A DNA stretch of 8,594 bases from Lysobacterales bacterium. GTDB lineage: Bacteria > Pseudomonadota > Gammaproteobacteria > Xanthomonadales > SZUA-36. Shown here one piece after another: positions 1 through 5,757 of the stretch. The stretch's first letter is position 1. Each line of letters begins with the position of its first letter. The notes under the pieces are model-generated. The model saw only the letters and a list, made by a program, of their open reading frames with translations. It searched no databases and was not told the origin of the DNA. The stretch lies in NCBI GenBank assembly GCA_026196445.1, contig JAPHTE010000098.1:1-8594 (forward strand), read 5' to 3'. The translations under genes were made by a program, and so were the position numbers.

Positions 1-462
1 GTGGGTGAAAAGGGCAGCCTGTATGCCTTTTTGACGCGTGACAACATCGACTCCATATTGCGCAATGCGAGCAGTGTCAATGCCGAACCCTGGGACGCCA
101 GGACCCGTGACGAAATCGACACTGTGGGATTCGGTTTCTCCAGCGAAGTCGGTGAGAGTTCGAGTATCGGAATTGATATTGTGTCGTCCGATTCCTCGGG
201 CCATATCCTGGTCCAGACCGGTGCCGATGAGCCGTTTAGCCGTCTCGCCACGAACCTGACAAACGCCAAGTTCTATTTTGATCATTCGTTCAATGATCAC
301 TGGGGATTGAAGCTCCATGCCGAATATGAAAAGTTCGATGCCAGTGACTGGGCTATTGATGGCTACGGGCCAGATGGAATAAGCTCGATACTGACCATGG
401 GGGAGGAAAGCCCGGACTACGATGTATGGTATTTTCGGGTCCAGGCCAGTTACCATTTTTAG
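1..462 (+). CDS. C-terminal part of an outer-membrane beta-barrel protein, probably MtrB/PioB family (5' end outside window)
   Basis: The reading frame is open from the first base and ends at TAG 460-462, giving 153 residues; the GTG at base 1 is probably an internal Val codon, because the fragment has no signal peptide. The sequence alternates polar and hydrophobic residues as barrel strands do. It ends in aromatic Tyr-His-Phe, the usual C-terminal signature recognised by the BAM machinery. The penultimate strand region, 'AEYEKFDASDWAIDG' (residues 107-121), resembles the Tyr-rich 'Y.YERYD..DWA.DG' pattern I associate with MtrB/PioB proteins. Those barrels encase multiheme cytochromes and let electrons cross the outer membrane. 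Family membership is inferred from this pattern and from the multiheme cytochrome 7 kb downstream. A generic porin remains possible. A terminator follows, so this gene ends its own transcription unit. Confidence 0.6.
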   Translation: MGEKGSLYAFLTRDNIDSILRNASSVNAEPWDARTRDEIDTVGFGFSSEVGESSSIGIDIVSSDSSGHILVQTGADEPFSRLATNLTNAKFYFDHSFNDHWGLKLHAEYEKFDASDWAIDGYGPDGISSILTMGEESPDYDVWYFRVQASYHF

Positions 463-499
463 CCAGGGACCTCAGCTCGTGTTAGCAGACCCGTTAGAC

Positions 500-552
500 C
501 CCTGTCTCGCCTTGAATGAAACTCAAACGTTCTTGGCGGGGCAGGGTTTTTT
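500..552 (+). terminator. Rho-independent terminator after the barrel gene
   Basis: CCCTGTCTCGCC (500-511) pairs over its full 12 bases with GGCGGGGCAGGG (535-546), including two G-U wobbles. Six T residues follow immediately (547-552). The loop is 23 nt. The position, 38 bases after the barrel's stop codon, fits the end of that transcription unit. GGCAGG (540-545) can instead pair with CCTGCC (556-561), which would break the terminator stem. Confidence 0.75.
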
Positions 553-591
553 GTGCCTGCCGGCCATTTGGCCGCGGGAATCCAAGCTCGA

Positions 592-605
592 TTGACTTGA
601 GTCAA
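592..605 (+). promoter_or_regulatory. FNR/FixK-type box upstream of frdA
   Basis: TTGAC-TTGA-GTCAA is a perfect palindrome of the CRP/FNR-family anaerobox form TTGA-N6-TCAA, and it extends one base on each side (A591/T606). It lies 81 bases before the frdA start. If it acted as a class II activator site centred near -41.5, transcription would start near 640. No strong -10 hexamer is obvious there, so the start point is a guess. Fumarate reductase operons are classic FNR targets, which supports function. Confidence 0.75.
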
Positions 606-608
606 TCA

Positions 609-622
609 TTGATCGATATTAA
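609..622 (+). promoter_or_regulatory. Second, imperfect FNR-type box upstream of frdA
   Basis: TTGAT-CGAT-ATTAA matches the FNR consensus TTGAT-N4-ATCAA at nine of ten defined positions. Its centre lies 17 bases after the centre of the 592-605 box, so the two sites are close and could cooperate or compete. A class II arrangement from this site would put the transcription start near 657. Confidence 0.45.
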
Positions 623-686
623 TGCTTCATGCTAACTGGTTATTGAAACAAGCCTTATCGTTAGTAAAAAGTGCAGGAAAAATAAT

Positions 687-2447
687 ATGGAACTCATTCA
701 GTCTGACGTCGTAATCGTGGGTGCTGGCGGGGCAGGTCTGCGGGCCGCCATTGCCATCGCAGAATCCAACCCTGAGCTTAAAATTGCCTTGATTTCAAAA
801 GTTTACCCAATGCGCAGCCACACCTGTGCTGCAGAGGGCGGGGCCGCCGGGGTCAAGGGGGCCGACGACTCGTTGGAGTTGCACTTCGATGACACCGTCG
901 GCGGGGGAGACTGGTTGTGTGACCAGGACGTTGTCGAACATTTCGTCAAGCAGGCGCCACGCGAATTGATGCGGCTCGAGCACTGGGGCTGCCCCTGGAG
1001 CCGTGAAGAAGACGGATCCGTAGCAGTACGGCCGTTTGGCGGGATGAAGAAGAAACGCACATGGTATGCCGCCGACAAGAGCGGTTTCCATATTCTCCAT
1101 ACCCTGTTCCAGACATCATTGCAGTTCCCGTCCATCAAGCGCTTTGATGAGTACTTCGCACTTGACCTGCTGCACCTCGACGGTAAGTGCCGCGGCGTGG
1201 TGGCGATGGAAATGCGCTCCGGCCGCTTCTTCCAGTTCAACGCCCCGACCGTGATTATGGCGACCGGAGGCGGCGGGCAGGTATTCCCGTTCACGACCAA
1301 CGGCGCGGTCAAGACCGGTGACGGCATGGCGATGGCCTACCGTGCCGGCGTGCCGCTGAAAGACATGGAATTCGTCCAGTACCACCCGACCGGTTTGCCT
1401 GGCACCGGCATCCTGCTGACGGAAGGTTGCCGTGGTGAGGGCGGTATCCTGGTCAACAAGGATGGTTACCGTTACTTGCAGGACTACGGTATGGGTCCGG
1501 AAACCCCGGTCGGTGCGCCGGTGTTCAAGACCATGGAACTCGGTCCGCGCGACCGCCTGAGCCAGGCCTTCTGGCACGAGCAAAAGAAAGGCAATACCGT
1601 CGAGACCATCTGGGGCGACTGCGTTTTGCTGGACATGCGTCACCTGGGCAAAAAGAAAATCATGGAGCGCCTGCCGCTGGTGCAGGAACTGGCCGAAGCC
1701 TATGTCGGCGTGGACATGGTTACCGACCCGGTGCCGGTCCGGCCGGTCGCCCACTTCATGATGGGCGGCATCGACGCCAACGGCAAGGGCGAGACCCCCA
1801 TGCCCGGCCTGTACGCCATCGGCGAAACCGCTTGCTCCGGCCTGCACGGCGCCAACCGCCTGGGTTCCAACTCCCTGACCGACCTGCTGGTATCCGGCAA
1901 GGCCTCGGCCGACGCGGCCATGCAGTATGCAGCAGCGGCCGGTGGCAGCCCGGATGACCCGGCCCTGACCGAGCAGGCGGAGAACATTGTCGCCGGTGTA
2001 CGCGAGTTGCTGGCCAAGGGCAATGGCACCGAGACCATTTCCGGCCTGCGGCGGGAAATGCGGACCGCGCTGGAGGAATGGGCCGGCATTTACCGTGACG
2101 AGGAGGGCACGACCAAGTGTTGCGAAAAAGTCGCCGAGATACGGCATCGCTTCGCCAACATTGAGATCAACGACAAGAGCAACGTGTTCAACACCGACCT
2201 GCAGTCCGCGCTCGAATTGCGCAACCTGCTGGAGGTGGCCGAGACCGTCGCCGAGGGTTCCCTGGAACGCCGCGAGTCCAGGGGCGCGCACCAGCGCCTG
2301 GATTTCACTGAGCGCGATGACGAAAAATTCCTGAAACATTCACTCTGTTACCGGCAGGACGGTGATCGGCCCCGGGTCGACTGGTCGGAGGTCACCATTA
2401 CCCGTTCACAACCGGGCACCCGCGACTATTCAGGGGGTAAAAAATAA
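687..2447 (+). CDS. frdA: Fumarate reductase flavoprotein subunit FrdA
   Basis: This is the catalytic, FAD-carrying subunit of quinol:fumarate reductase, which reduces fumarate to succinate at the cytoplasmic membrane. The 586 residues align nearly without gaps to my recollection of E. coli FrdA (602 aa), lacking only its charged C-terminal tail. Visible are the Rossmann loop GAGGAG (12-17), the covalent FAD histidine His45 in RSHT, and the active-site elements YHPTG, Arg288 (GPRD), His356 (RPVAHF) and Arg391 (HGANRLGSNSL). Glu50 sits in AAEGG where succinate dehydrogenases usually carry Gln, favouring the fumarate-reducing class. The start is set by AGGA at 675-678, eight bases upstream, and by colinearity with the E. 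coli N-terminus. The stop overlaps the frdB start (TAATG). Control is probably by the FNR-type boxes upstream. Confidence 0.97.
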   Translation: MELIQSDVVIVGAGGAGLRAAIAIAESNPELKIALISKVYPMRSHTCAAEGGAAGVKGADDSLELHFDDTVGGGDWLCDQDVVEHFVKQAPRELMRLEHWGCPWSREEDGSVAVRPFGGMKKKRTWYAADKSGFHILHTLFQTSLQFPSIKRFDEYFALDLLHLDGKCRGVVAMEMRSGRFFQFNAPTVIMATGGGGQVFPFTTNGAVKTGDGMAMAYRAGVPLKDMEFVQYHPTGLPGTGILLTEGCRGEGGILVNKDGYRYLQDYGMGPETPVGAPVFKTMELGPRDRLSQAFWHEQKKGNTVETIWGDCVLLDMRHLGKKKIMERLPLVQELAEAYVGVDMVTDPVPVRPVAHFMMGGIDANGKGETPMPGLYAIGETACSGLHGANRLGSNSLTDLLVSGKASADAAMQYAAAAGGSPDDPALTEQAENIVAGVRELLAKGNGTETISGLRREMRTALEEWAGIYRDEEGTTKCCEKVAEIRHRFANIEINDKSNVFNTDLQSALELRNLLEVAETVAEGSLERRESRGAHQRLDFTERDDEKFLKHSLCYRQDGDRPRVDWSEVTITRSQPGTRDYSGGKK

Positions 2448-3190
2448 TGAGCACCCGGAACCTTGAACTGGAAGTCATGCGCTACGATCCGGAAAAGGAC
2501 GAAGCACCCTACTTTCAAAAATACACCGTGCCCTGTCCTGAAGAATGGGTCATCCTGGATGCCCTGAACTACGTTCGGGACGAACTCGACACCACGCTGG
2601 CCTTCCGCTGGTCCTGTCACATGATGGTGTGTGGCAGCTGCGGCATGATGGTCAACGGCGAGCCGAGCCTGACCTGCAAGACCTTCATCCGTGACCTGCC
2701 CGACAAGGTGCGTATCGAGCCACTGGAGAACTTCCCCATTGAGCGCGACCTGATCGTCGTATTCGATGACGTGATCCAGAAACTGCATAAGGTGCAGCCC
2801 TACATCATGCGCAAGGATGCGCCGCCCGAGGACAAGGAATTCACGCAGACACCCGCCCAGCTGATGAAGTTCAAGCAGTTAACGATGTGTATCAACTGCA
2901 TGTGCTGTTATGCGGCCTGTCCGCAGTACGGCCTGGACAACAATTTCATCGGTCCGGCGGCGTTGGCGCTGGCCCACCGCTACAACCTCGATAACCGCGA
3001 CCAGGGCAAATCGGAACGGCTGGACATCCTGGCCGACTACGACGGTGTTTGGGAGTGTTCCTTTGTCGGGGCATGTTCGGAGGTATGTCCCAAGCACGTC
3101 GATCCGGCCGCGGCACTGCAGCAGATGAAGGTTGACGGTGCGGTTGAATACTGGAAACAGAAACTGGGAATGACGGGAGAGAAAAAATGA
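2447..3190 (+). CDS. frdB: Fumarate reductase iron-sulfur subunit FrdB
   Basis: FrdB relays electrons from the membrane quinol to FrdA through three clusters. The protein has 247 residues, against 244 in E. coli. The N-terminal ferredoxin domain has Cys57, Cys62, Cys65 and Cys77 for [2Fe-2S] (motif CGSCGMM). The C-terminal domain has Cys148, Cys151 and Cys154 plus Cys214 for [4Fe-4S], and Cys158, Cys204 and Cys210 for [3Fe-4S] (motifs CPQYG and CSEVCPKHVDPA). Ligand numbering coincides with E. coli FrdB as I recall it. An extra cysteine, Cys153, lies inside the [4Fe-4S] motif (CINCMCC) and is not an expected ligand. The ATG shares its A with the frdA stop codon, preceded by AGGGGG (2432-2437), which implies translational coupling. 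The 3' end overlaps frdC by four bases (ATGA). Confidence 0.97.
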   Translation: MSTRNLELEVMRYDPEKDEAPYFQKYTVPCPEEWVILDALNYVRDELDTTLAFRWSCHMMVCGSCGMMVNGEPSLTCKTFIRDLPDKVRIEPLENFPIERDLIVVFDDVIQKLHKVQPYIMRKDAPPEDKEFTQTPAQLMKFKQLTMCINCMCCYAACPQYGLDNNFIGPAALALAHRYNLDNRDQGKSERLDILADYDGVWECSFVGACSEVCPKHVDPAAALQQMKVDGAVEYWKQKLGMTGEKK

Positions 3191-3585
3191 GCCGCAGACC
3201 CTATGTCCGACCCATATCCAAGACCACCTGGTTCATGCGCAACGGACGTTACAAGATTTACGTCCTGCGTGAACTGACCAGTTTCCTGGTCGCCTTTTAC
3301 AGTTTTTACACGATCTGTGCGCTGGCCATATTGGCGTCCGGGTCAGTGGAAAAATGGGATAGCTTCATCACCGCGCAGCAGTGCACGGGTTGGGCTATTT
3401 TCCACGCGGTCGCCCTGCTTTACTTCTTGTTTTTCCAGACCTTCCCCTGGTTCAAGCTGGCGCCCAAGGCCATGCCGGTCCAGGTGGGCGACAAGAAACT
3501 TCCCGATAGTTATATCATCGTGGGGCACTACGTGGCGTGGATCTTTATCAGCGTGTTCATTCTCTGGCTTGCAGGAGCACTCTAA
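3187..3585 (+). CDS. frdC: Fumarate reductase membrane anchor subunit FrdC
   Basis: FrdC and FrdD anchor FrdAB to the membrane and form the quinol site. The 132 residues begin with the FrdC hallmark RPYVRPIS and keep Y-x-L-R-E, with Glu29 corresponding to the E. coli Glu involved in quinol deprotonation. The loop WFKLAPKA (88-95) matches E. coli WFELAPKA. Three hydrophobic segments lie at about residues 30-50, 66-87 and 106-130, as expected for this heme-free anchor type. Where E. coli has His82 in the quinone pocket, this protein has Gln84; Trp88 matches E. coli Trp86. GGGAGAG (3175-3181) precedes the ATG, which overlaps the frdB stop codon. The stop shares a base with the frdD start. Confidence 0.95.
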   Translation: MSRRPYVRPISKTTWFMRNGRYKIYVLRELTSFLVAFYSFYTICALAILASGSVEKWDSFITAQQCTGWAIFHAVALLYFLFFQTFPWFKLAPKAMPVQVGDKKLPDSYIIVGHYVAWIFISVFILWLAGAL

Positions 3586-3926
3586 TGACTATTGCTAAAA
3601 AAGCTGTTGTATGGGGTCTGTTTGCAGCAGGTGGCACGCTGACATCGTTCGTGTATCCCGCATTGATCGTATTATTCCTGCTCACGTCCATGGGCATGGT
3701 TCCCGCCAACCTGCAATTTGATCAATTTTATGCTTTTGCGTCGAGTTGGGTTGGCAAACTATGCCTGTTCGTCGTACTCTTTCTCTCACTGTGGCACGCA
3801 GCGCACCGGTTACGGGTCGTGGTTCACGATTTCGGAATCCGGCAGGACAAGCTGGTTGCCCGGGCCGTCTACACGGTGGCCTCATTAGGCACTGTGCTGA
3901 CGGCTTTTTATTTGCTGACAATTTAG
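3585..3926 (+). CDS. frdD: Fumarate reductase membrane anchor subunit FrdD
   Basis: This is the second heme-free membrane anchor, 113 residues against 119 in E. coli. I chose the ATG at 3585, which overlaps the frdC stop (TAATG) and has AGGAG at 3573-3577. An in-frame ATG at 3537 would add 16 residues inside frdC and is less likely. The protein opens with VVWGLFAAGG, matching E. coli VFWGLFGAGG, and has hydrophobic segments at about residues 8-34, 49-72 and 91-112. The motif SLWHAAHRLRV keeps the His that follows the Trp-containing turn in E. coli. The quinone-site stretch FAQS of E. coli reads FASS here (Phe51, Ser53, Ser54), so a pocket Gln is replaced by Ser. No terminator is visible before rquA, so the operon may continue. 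Confidence 0.93.
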   Translation: MTIAKKAVVWGLFAAGGTLTSFVYPALIVLFLLTSMGMVPANLQFDQFYAFASSWVGKLCLFVVLFLSLWHAAHRLRVVVHDFGIRQDKLVARAVYTVASLGTVLTAFYLLTI

Positions 3927-3956
3927 TTTGAGAAAGGAATAAGAAACTGCCGGTGT

Positions 3957-3979
3957 ATTTTGCACTGGCAGTGCAAAAT
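3957..3979. repeat. Perfect inverted repeat immediately before the rquA start codon
   Basis: ATTTTGCACT (3957-3966) and AGTGCAAAAT (3970-3979) are exact reverse complements around a GGC spacer. The second arm ends two bases before the rquA ATG (3982), exactly where a ribosome-binding site should be. No T-tract follows, so it is not a standard terminator. It could be a repressor operator or an mRNA hairpin controlling rquA translation. Confidence 0.7.
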
Positions 3980-3981
3980 GT

Positions 3982-4749
3982 ATGACTGAAAATACAAGAG
4001 CAATAGCGGAAACCTACCAATACACTTCAACCGACCAGGCGGACCAGGGCACTGGGGAAGACACGCCCGTAGTGCCGCCGTCCATACCCCCCTACCTCCA
4101 GGACACTTACTGGTGGGCCTACCTTCATCCGAAATCCTTCTGGTTTTTCGAACGCGAGTGGGTCGTCAACCTGATTCTGTGGGGCAACATGAAAAAGCTG
4201 ACCAACGCGGTGCTCGACGAGATGGAGTTGCAACCACGTAGCAGCGTATTGCAGGTCGCCTGCGTATACGGCGATTTTTCAAACCGCCTGGCGTCGCACC
4301 TGGTGCCAAGCCACTCGCGGCTCAGTATTGTCGATGTCGCACCGATCCAGCTGAAAAACCTCGAGAAGAAGCTGGCCGGGCAGGACAATGTATCCGTCCA
4401 CCACCAGGATTCCACCTGCATGGGTTTTCCTACCGACAGTTTCGAAGAGACGGTGGTGTTTTTCCTGTTGCACGAGCAGCCGGAGCACGCCCGCTGCAAG
4501 ACGGTCGAGGAAGCCATCCGCGTGACACGACCCGGCGGCCGTATCACGTTCGTCGATTATCACGGCCCAAAGCGCTCGAACCCGATGCGTTACGTGATGA
4601 AGCCCATCCTCAGCTTGCTTGAGCCTTTTGCGATGGACCTGTGGCGCGAGGAACTGCCCGCTTTCATGCCCGCTGACATCAAACCGGAACAGATTGAATC
4701 CGAGTTCTACTTCGGCGGCTTGTACCAGAAAGTCGTCATACGCGTTTAA
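3982..4749 (+). CDS. rquA: Rhodoquinone biosynthesis protein RquA
   Basis: RquA is a class I SAM-dependent methyltransferase homologue that converts ubiquinone to rhodoquinone by putting an amino group in place of a ring methoxy group. SAM is the reported amino donor. The 255 residues carry the signatures I recognise from RquA: YLQDTYWWAY (38-47), FEREWVVNLILWGN (56-69), QVACVYGD (91-98) where ordinary methyltransferases have a glycine-rich SAM loop, FFLLHEQP (160-167), RPGGRITFVDYH (183-194) and FGGLYQK (244-250). The first 30 or so residues are hydrophilic and probably not part of the fold. No other in-frame start exists between the upstream stop (3940) and 3982. No Shine-Dalgarno sequence sits at normal spacing, since an inverted repeat occupies that place. 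The gene is 55 bases after frdD and probably in the same transcript, matching rhodoquinol supply to the fumarate reductase. Confidence 0.92.
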   Translation: MTENTRAIAETYQYTSTDQADQGTGEDTPVVPPSIPPYLQDTYWWAYLHPKSFWFFEREWVVNLILWGNMKKLTNAVLDEMELQPRSSVLQVACVYGDFSNRLASHLVPSHSRLSIVDVAPIQLKNLEKKLAGQDNVSVHHQDSTCMGFPTDSFEETVVFFLLHEQPEHARCKTVEEAIRVTRPGGRITFVDYHGPKRSNPMRYVMKPILSLLEPFAMDLWREELPAFMPADIKPEQIESEFYFGGLYQKVVIRV

Positions 4750-4770
4750 CGCAGTTCCCTGCCTGCCCTG

Positions 4771-4795
4771 TGGGAGCGGCCAACGGCCACTCCCA
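4771..4795. repeat. REP-like hairpin between rquA and the DUF1538 genes
   Basis: TGGGAG (4771-4776) pairs with CTCCCA (4790-4795), and GGCC (4778-4781) with GGCC (4785-4788). There is one C/A mismatch and an AAC loop. The 'CTGTGGGAGCGGC' opening resembles the repetitive extragenic palindromes common in pseudomonads and other gammaproteobacteria. No T-tract follows. It could protect the 3' end of the frd-rquA message or act with Rho. Only one copy is in the window, so repeat status is inferred. Confidence 0.55.
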
Positions 4796-4904
4796 TAATG
4801 CCGGGGAGGAATACTCAGCACAGCCAACGGGGTTGATTTTCAATGCAGCACTGAAATTTGTTGTATCTTATGCACTCACGATTTTCAGAGGCAGAATTTA
4901 GGCA

Positions 4905-5699
4905 GTGCACCCAGCGGACAACCCACTCGTTTCCCATCCCAAGAAGGCGGGTCCGCTGAAAATATTCTGGACCAGGTTACGCAAAATTTCCGAACCGCTG
5001 GTGGAAAGTGCCGTGGCGCTGCTGCCAATCGTCCTCGTTATTGCATTTTTCCAGTTGATTGTGCTGCGCCAATCCATTCCGAACCTTGGCCAGATGTTGT
5101 GGGGCGCCGTGCTGGTGTTGTTGGGGCTGGCATTGTTCGTCCGCGGTCTGCAAATGGCGCTGTTTCCAATCGGCGAGGAAATGGCCTACAACTTCGTGCG
5201 CAAGGGCAACCTCTGGTGGTTGCTGGTATTCGCCTTCACGCTTGGGTTCGGCACCACGGTGGCGGAACCCGCTCTGATTGCGATTGCACAGGAGGCGGCC
5301 AGGGTCGCGGCCACGGGTGAGGTGATTGAAAACACGGCACAGGCCATGGATACCTACGCGACCGGTTTGCGCCTGACCGTGGCTTTGGCGGTGGGTATCG
5401 CCCTGGTCGTAGGCGTATTCAGGATTCTGAAAGGCTGGCCGGTACAATACCTGATTATCGCCGGTTACTTCGGTGTTGTCGTCATGACCTTTTTTGCACC
5501 CCCGGAAATCATCGGCATCGCCTATGACTCCGGTGGCGTGACGACTTCCACGGTGACGGTGCCGCTGGTGGCGGCACTGGGTATCGGCCTGGCGCACACG
5601 ATCCACGGACGTGACCCCCTGATCGATGGTTTTGGCCTGATCGCCTTCGCTTCGCTGACGCCGATGATTTTCGTCATGGCTTACGGGATGTTGTACTAG
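4905..5699 (+). CDS. DUF1538 integral membrane protein, first of a pair (UmpAB-like antiporter subunit)
   Basis: This is a 264-residue polytopic membrane protein. Hydrophobic segments lie near residues 33-54, 65-88, 103-128, 155-172, 181-198, 215-230 and 243-262. Family hallmarks are the VAEPAL motif (119-124, with intramembrane Glu121), the YDSGGVTTSTVTVP segment from Tyr207, and the C-terminal DGFGLIAFASLTPM. A DUF1538 pair named UmpAB from Halomonas has been described as a two-component Na+(Li+,K+)/H+ antiporter; the same role here is inference. An in-frame TAG at 4899-4901 forces a start at or after GTG 4905. AGAGG lies at 4887-4891, rather far away, so a later start is possible. The paralogue follows after 58 bases. 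Confidence 0.85.
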   Translation: MHPADNPLVSHPKKAGPLKIFWTRLRKISEPLVESAVALLPIVLVIAFFQLIVLRQSIPNLGQMLWGAVLVLLGLALFVRGLQMALFPIGEEMAYNFVRKGNLWWLLVFAFTLGFGTTVAEPALIAIAQEAARVAATGEVIENTAQAMDTYATGLRLTVALAVGIALVVGVFRILKGWPVQYLIIAGYFGVVVMTFFAPPEIIGIAYDSGGVTTSTVTVPLVAALGIGLAHTIHGRDPLIDGFGLIAFASLTPMIFVMAYGMLY

Positions 5700-5757
5700 T
5701 GGTTCTCACGCTTCACAAGTCACTTGATCTTTCAATACAGCCAGGTTGGGCTGCCTG

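Noticed and set aside
279..299. Perfect inverted repeat TGATCATT-N5-AATGATCA
   Set aside because: It lies inside the barrel gene and encodes a normal strand region; no promoter or second copy accompanies it, so chance is most likely.
1116..2339. Long open frame on the minus strand within frdA (407 codons)
   Set aside because: It is antisense to a highly conserved gene, has no recognisable domain, and arises from the GC-rich codon pattern of frdA.
3537..3584. Earlier in-frame start for frdD, adding 16 residues
   Set aside because: The extension lies wholly within frdC, is unlike the FrdD family N-terminus, and the ATG at 3585 has a good ribosome-binding site and overlap typical of this operon.
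4279..4827. Minus-strand open frame across rquA
   Set aside because: It overlaps nearly all of a confidently identified gene and its translation shows no family features.
5724..5735. TTGA-TCTT-TCAA as an FNR box before the second DUF1538 gene
   Set aside because: The half-sites are four bases apart instead of six, which is wrong for FNR/FixK dimers.
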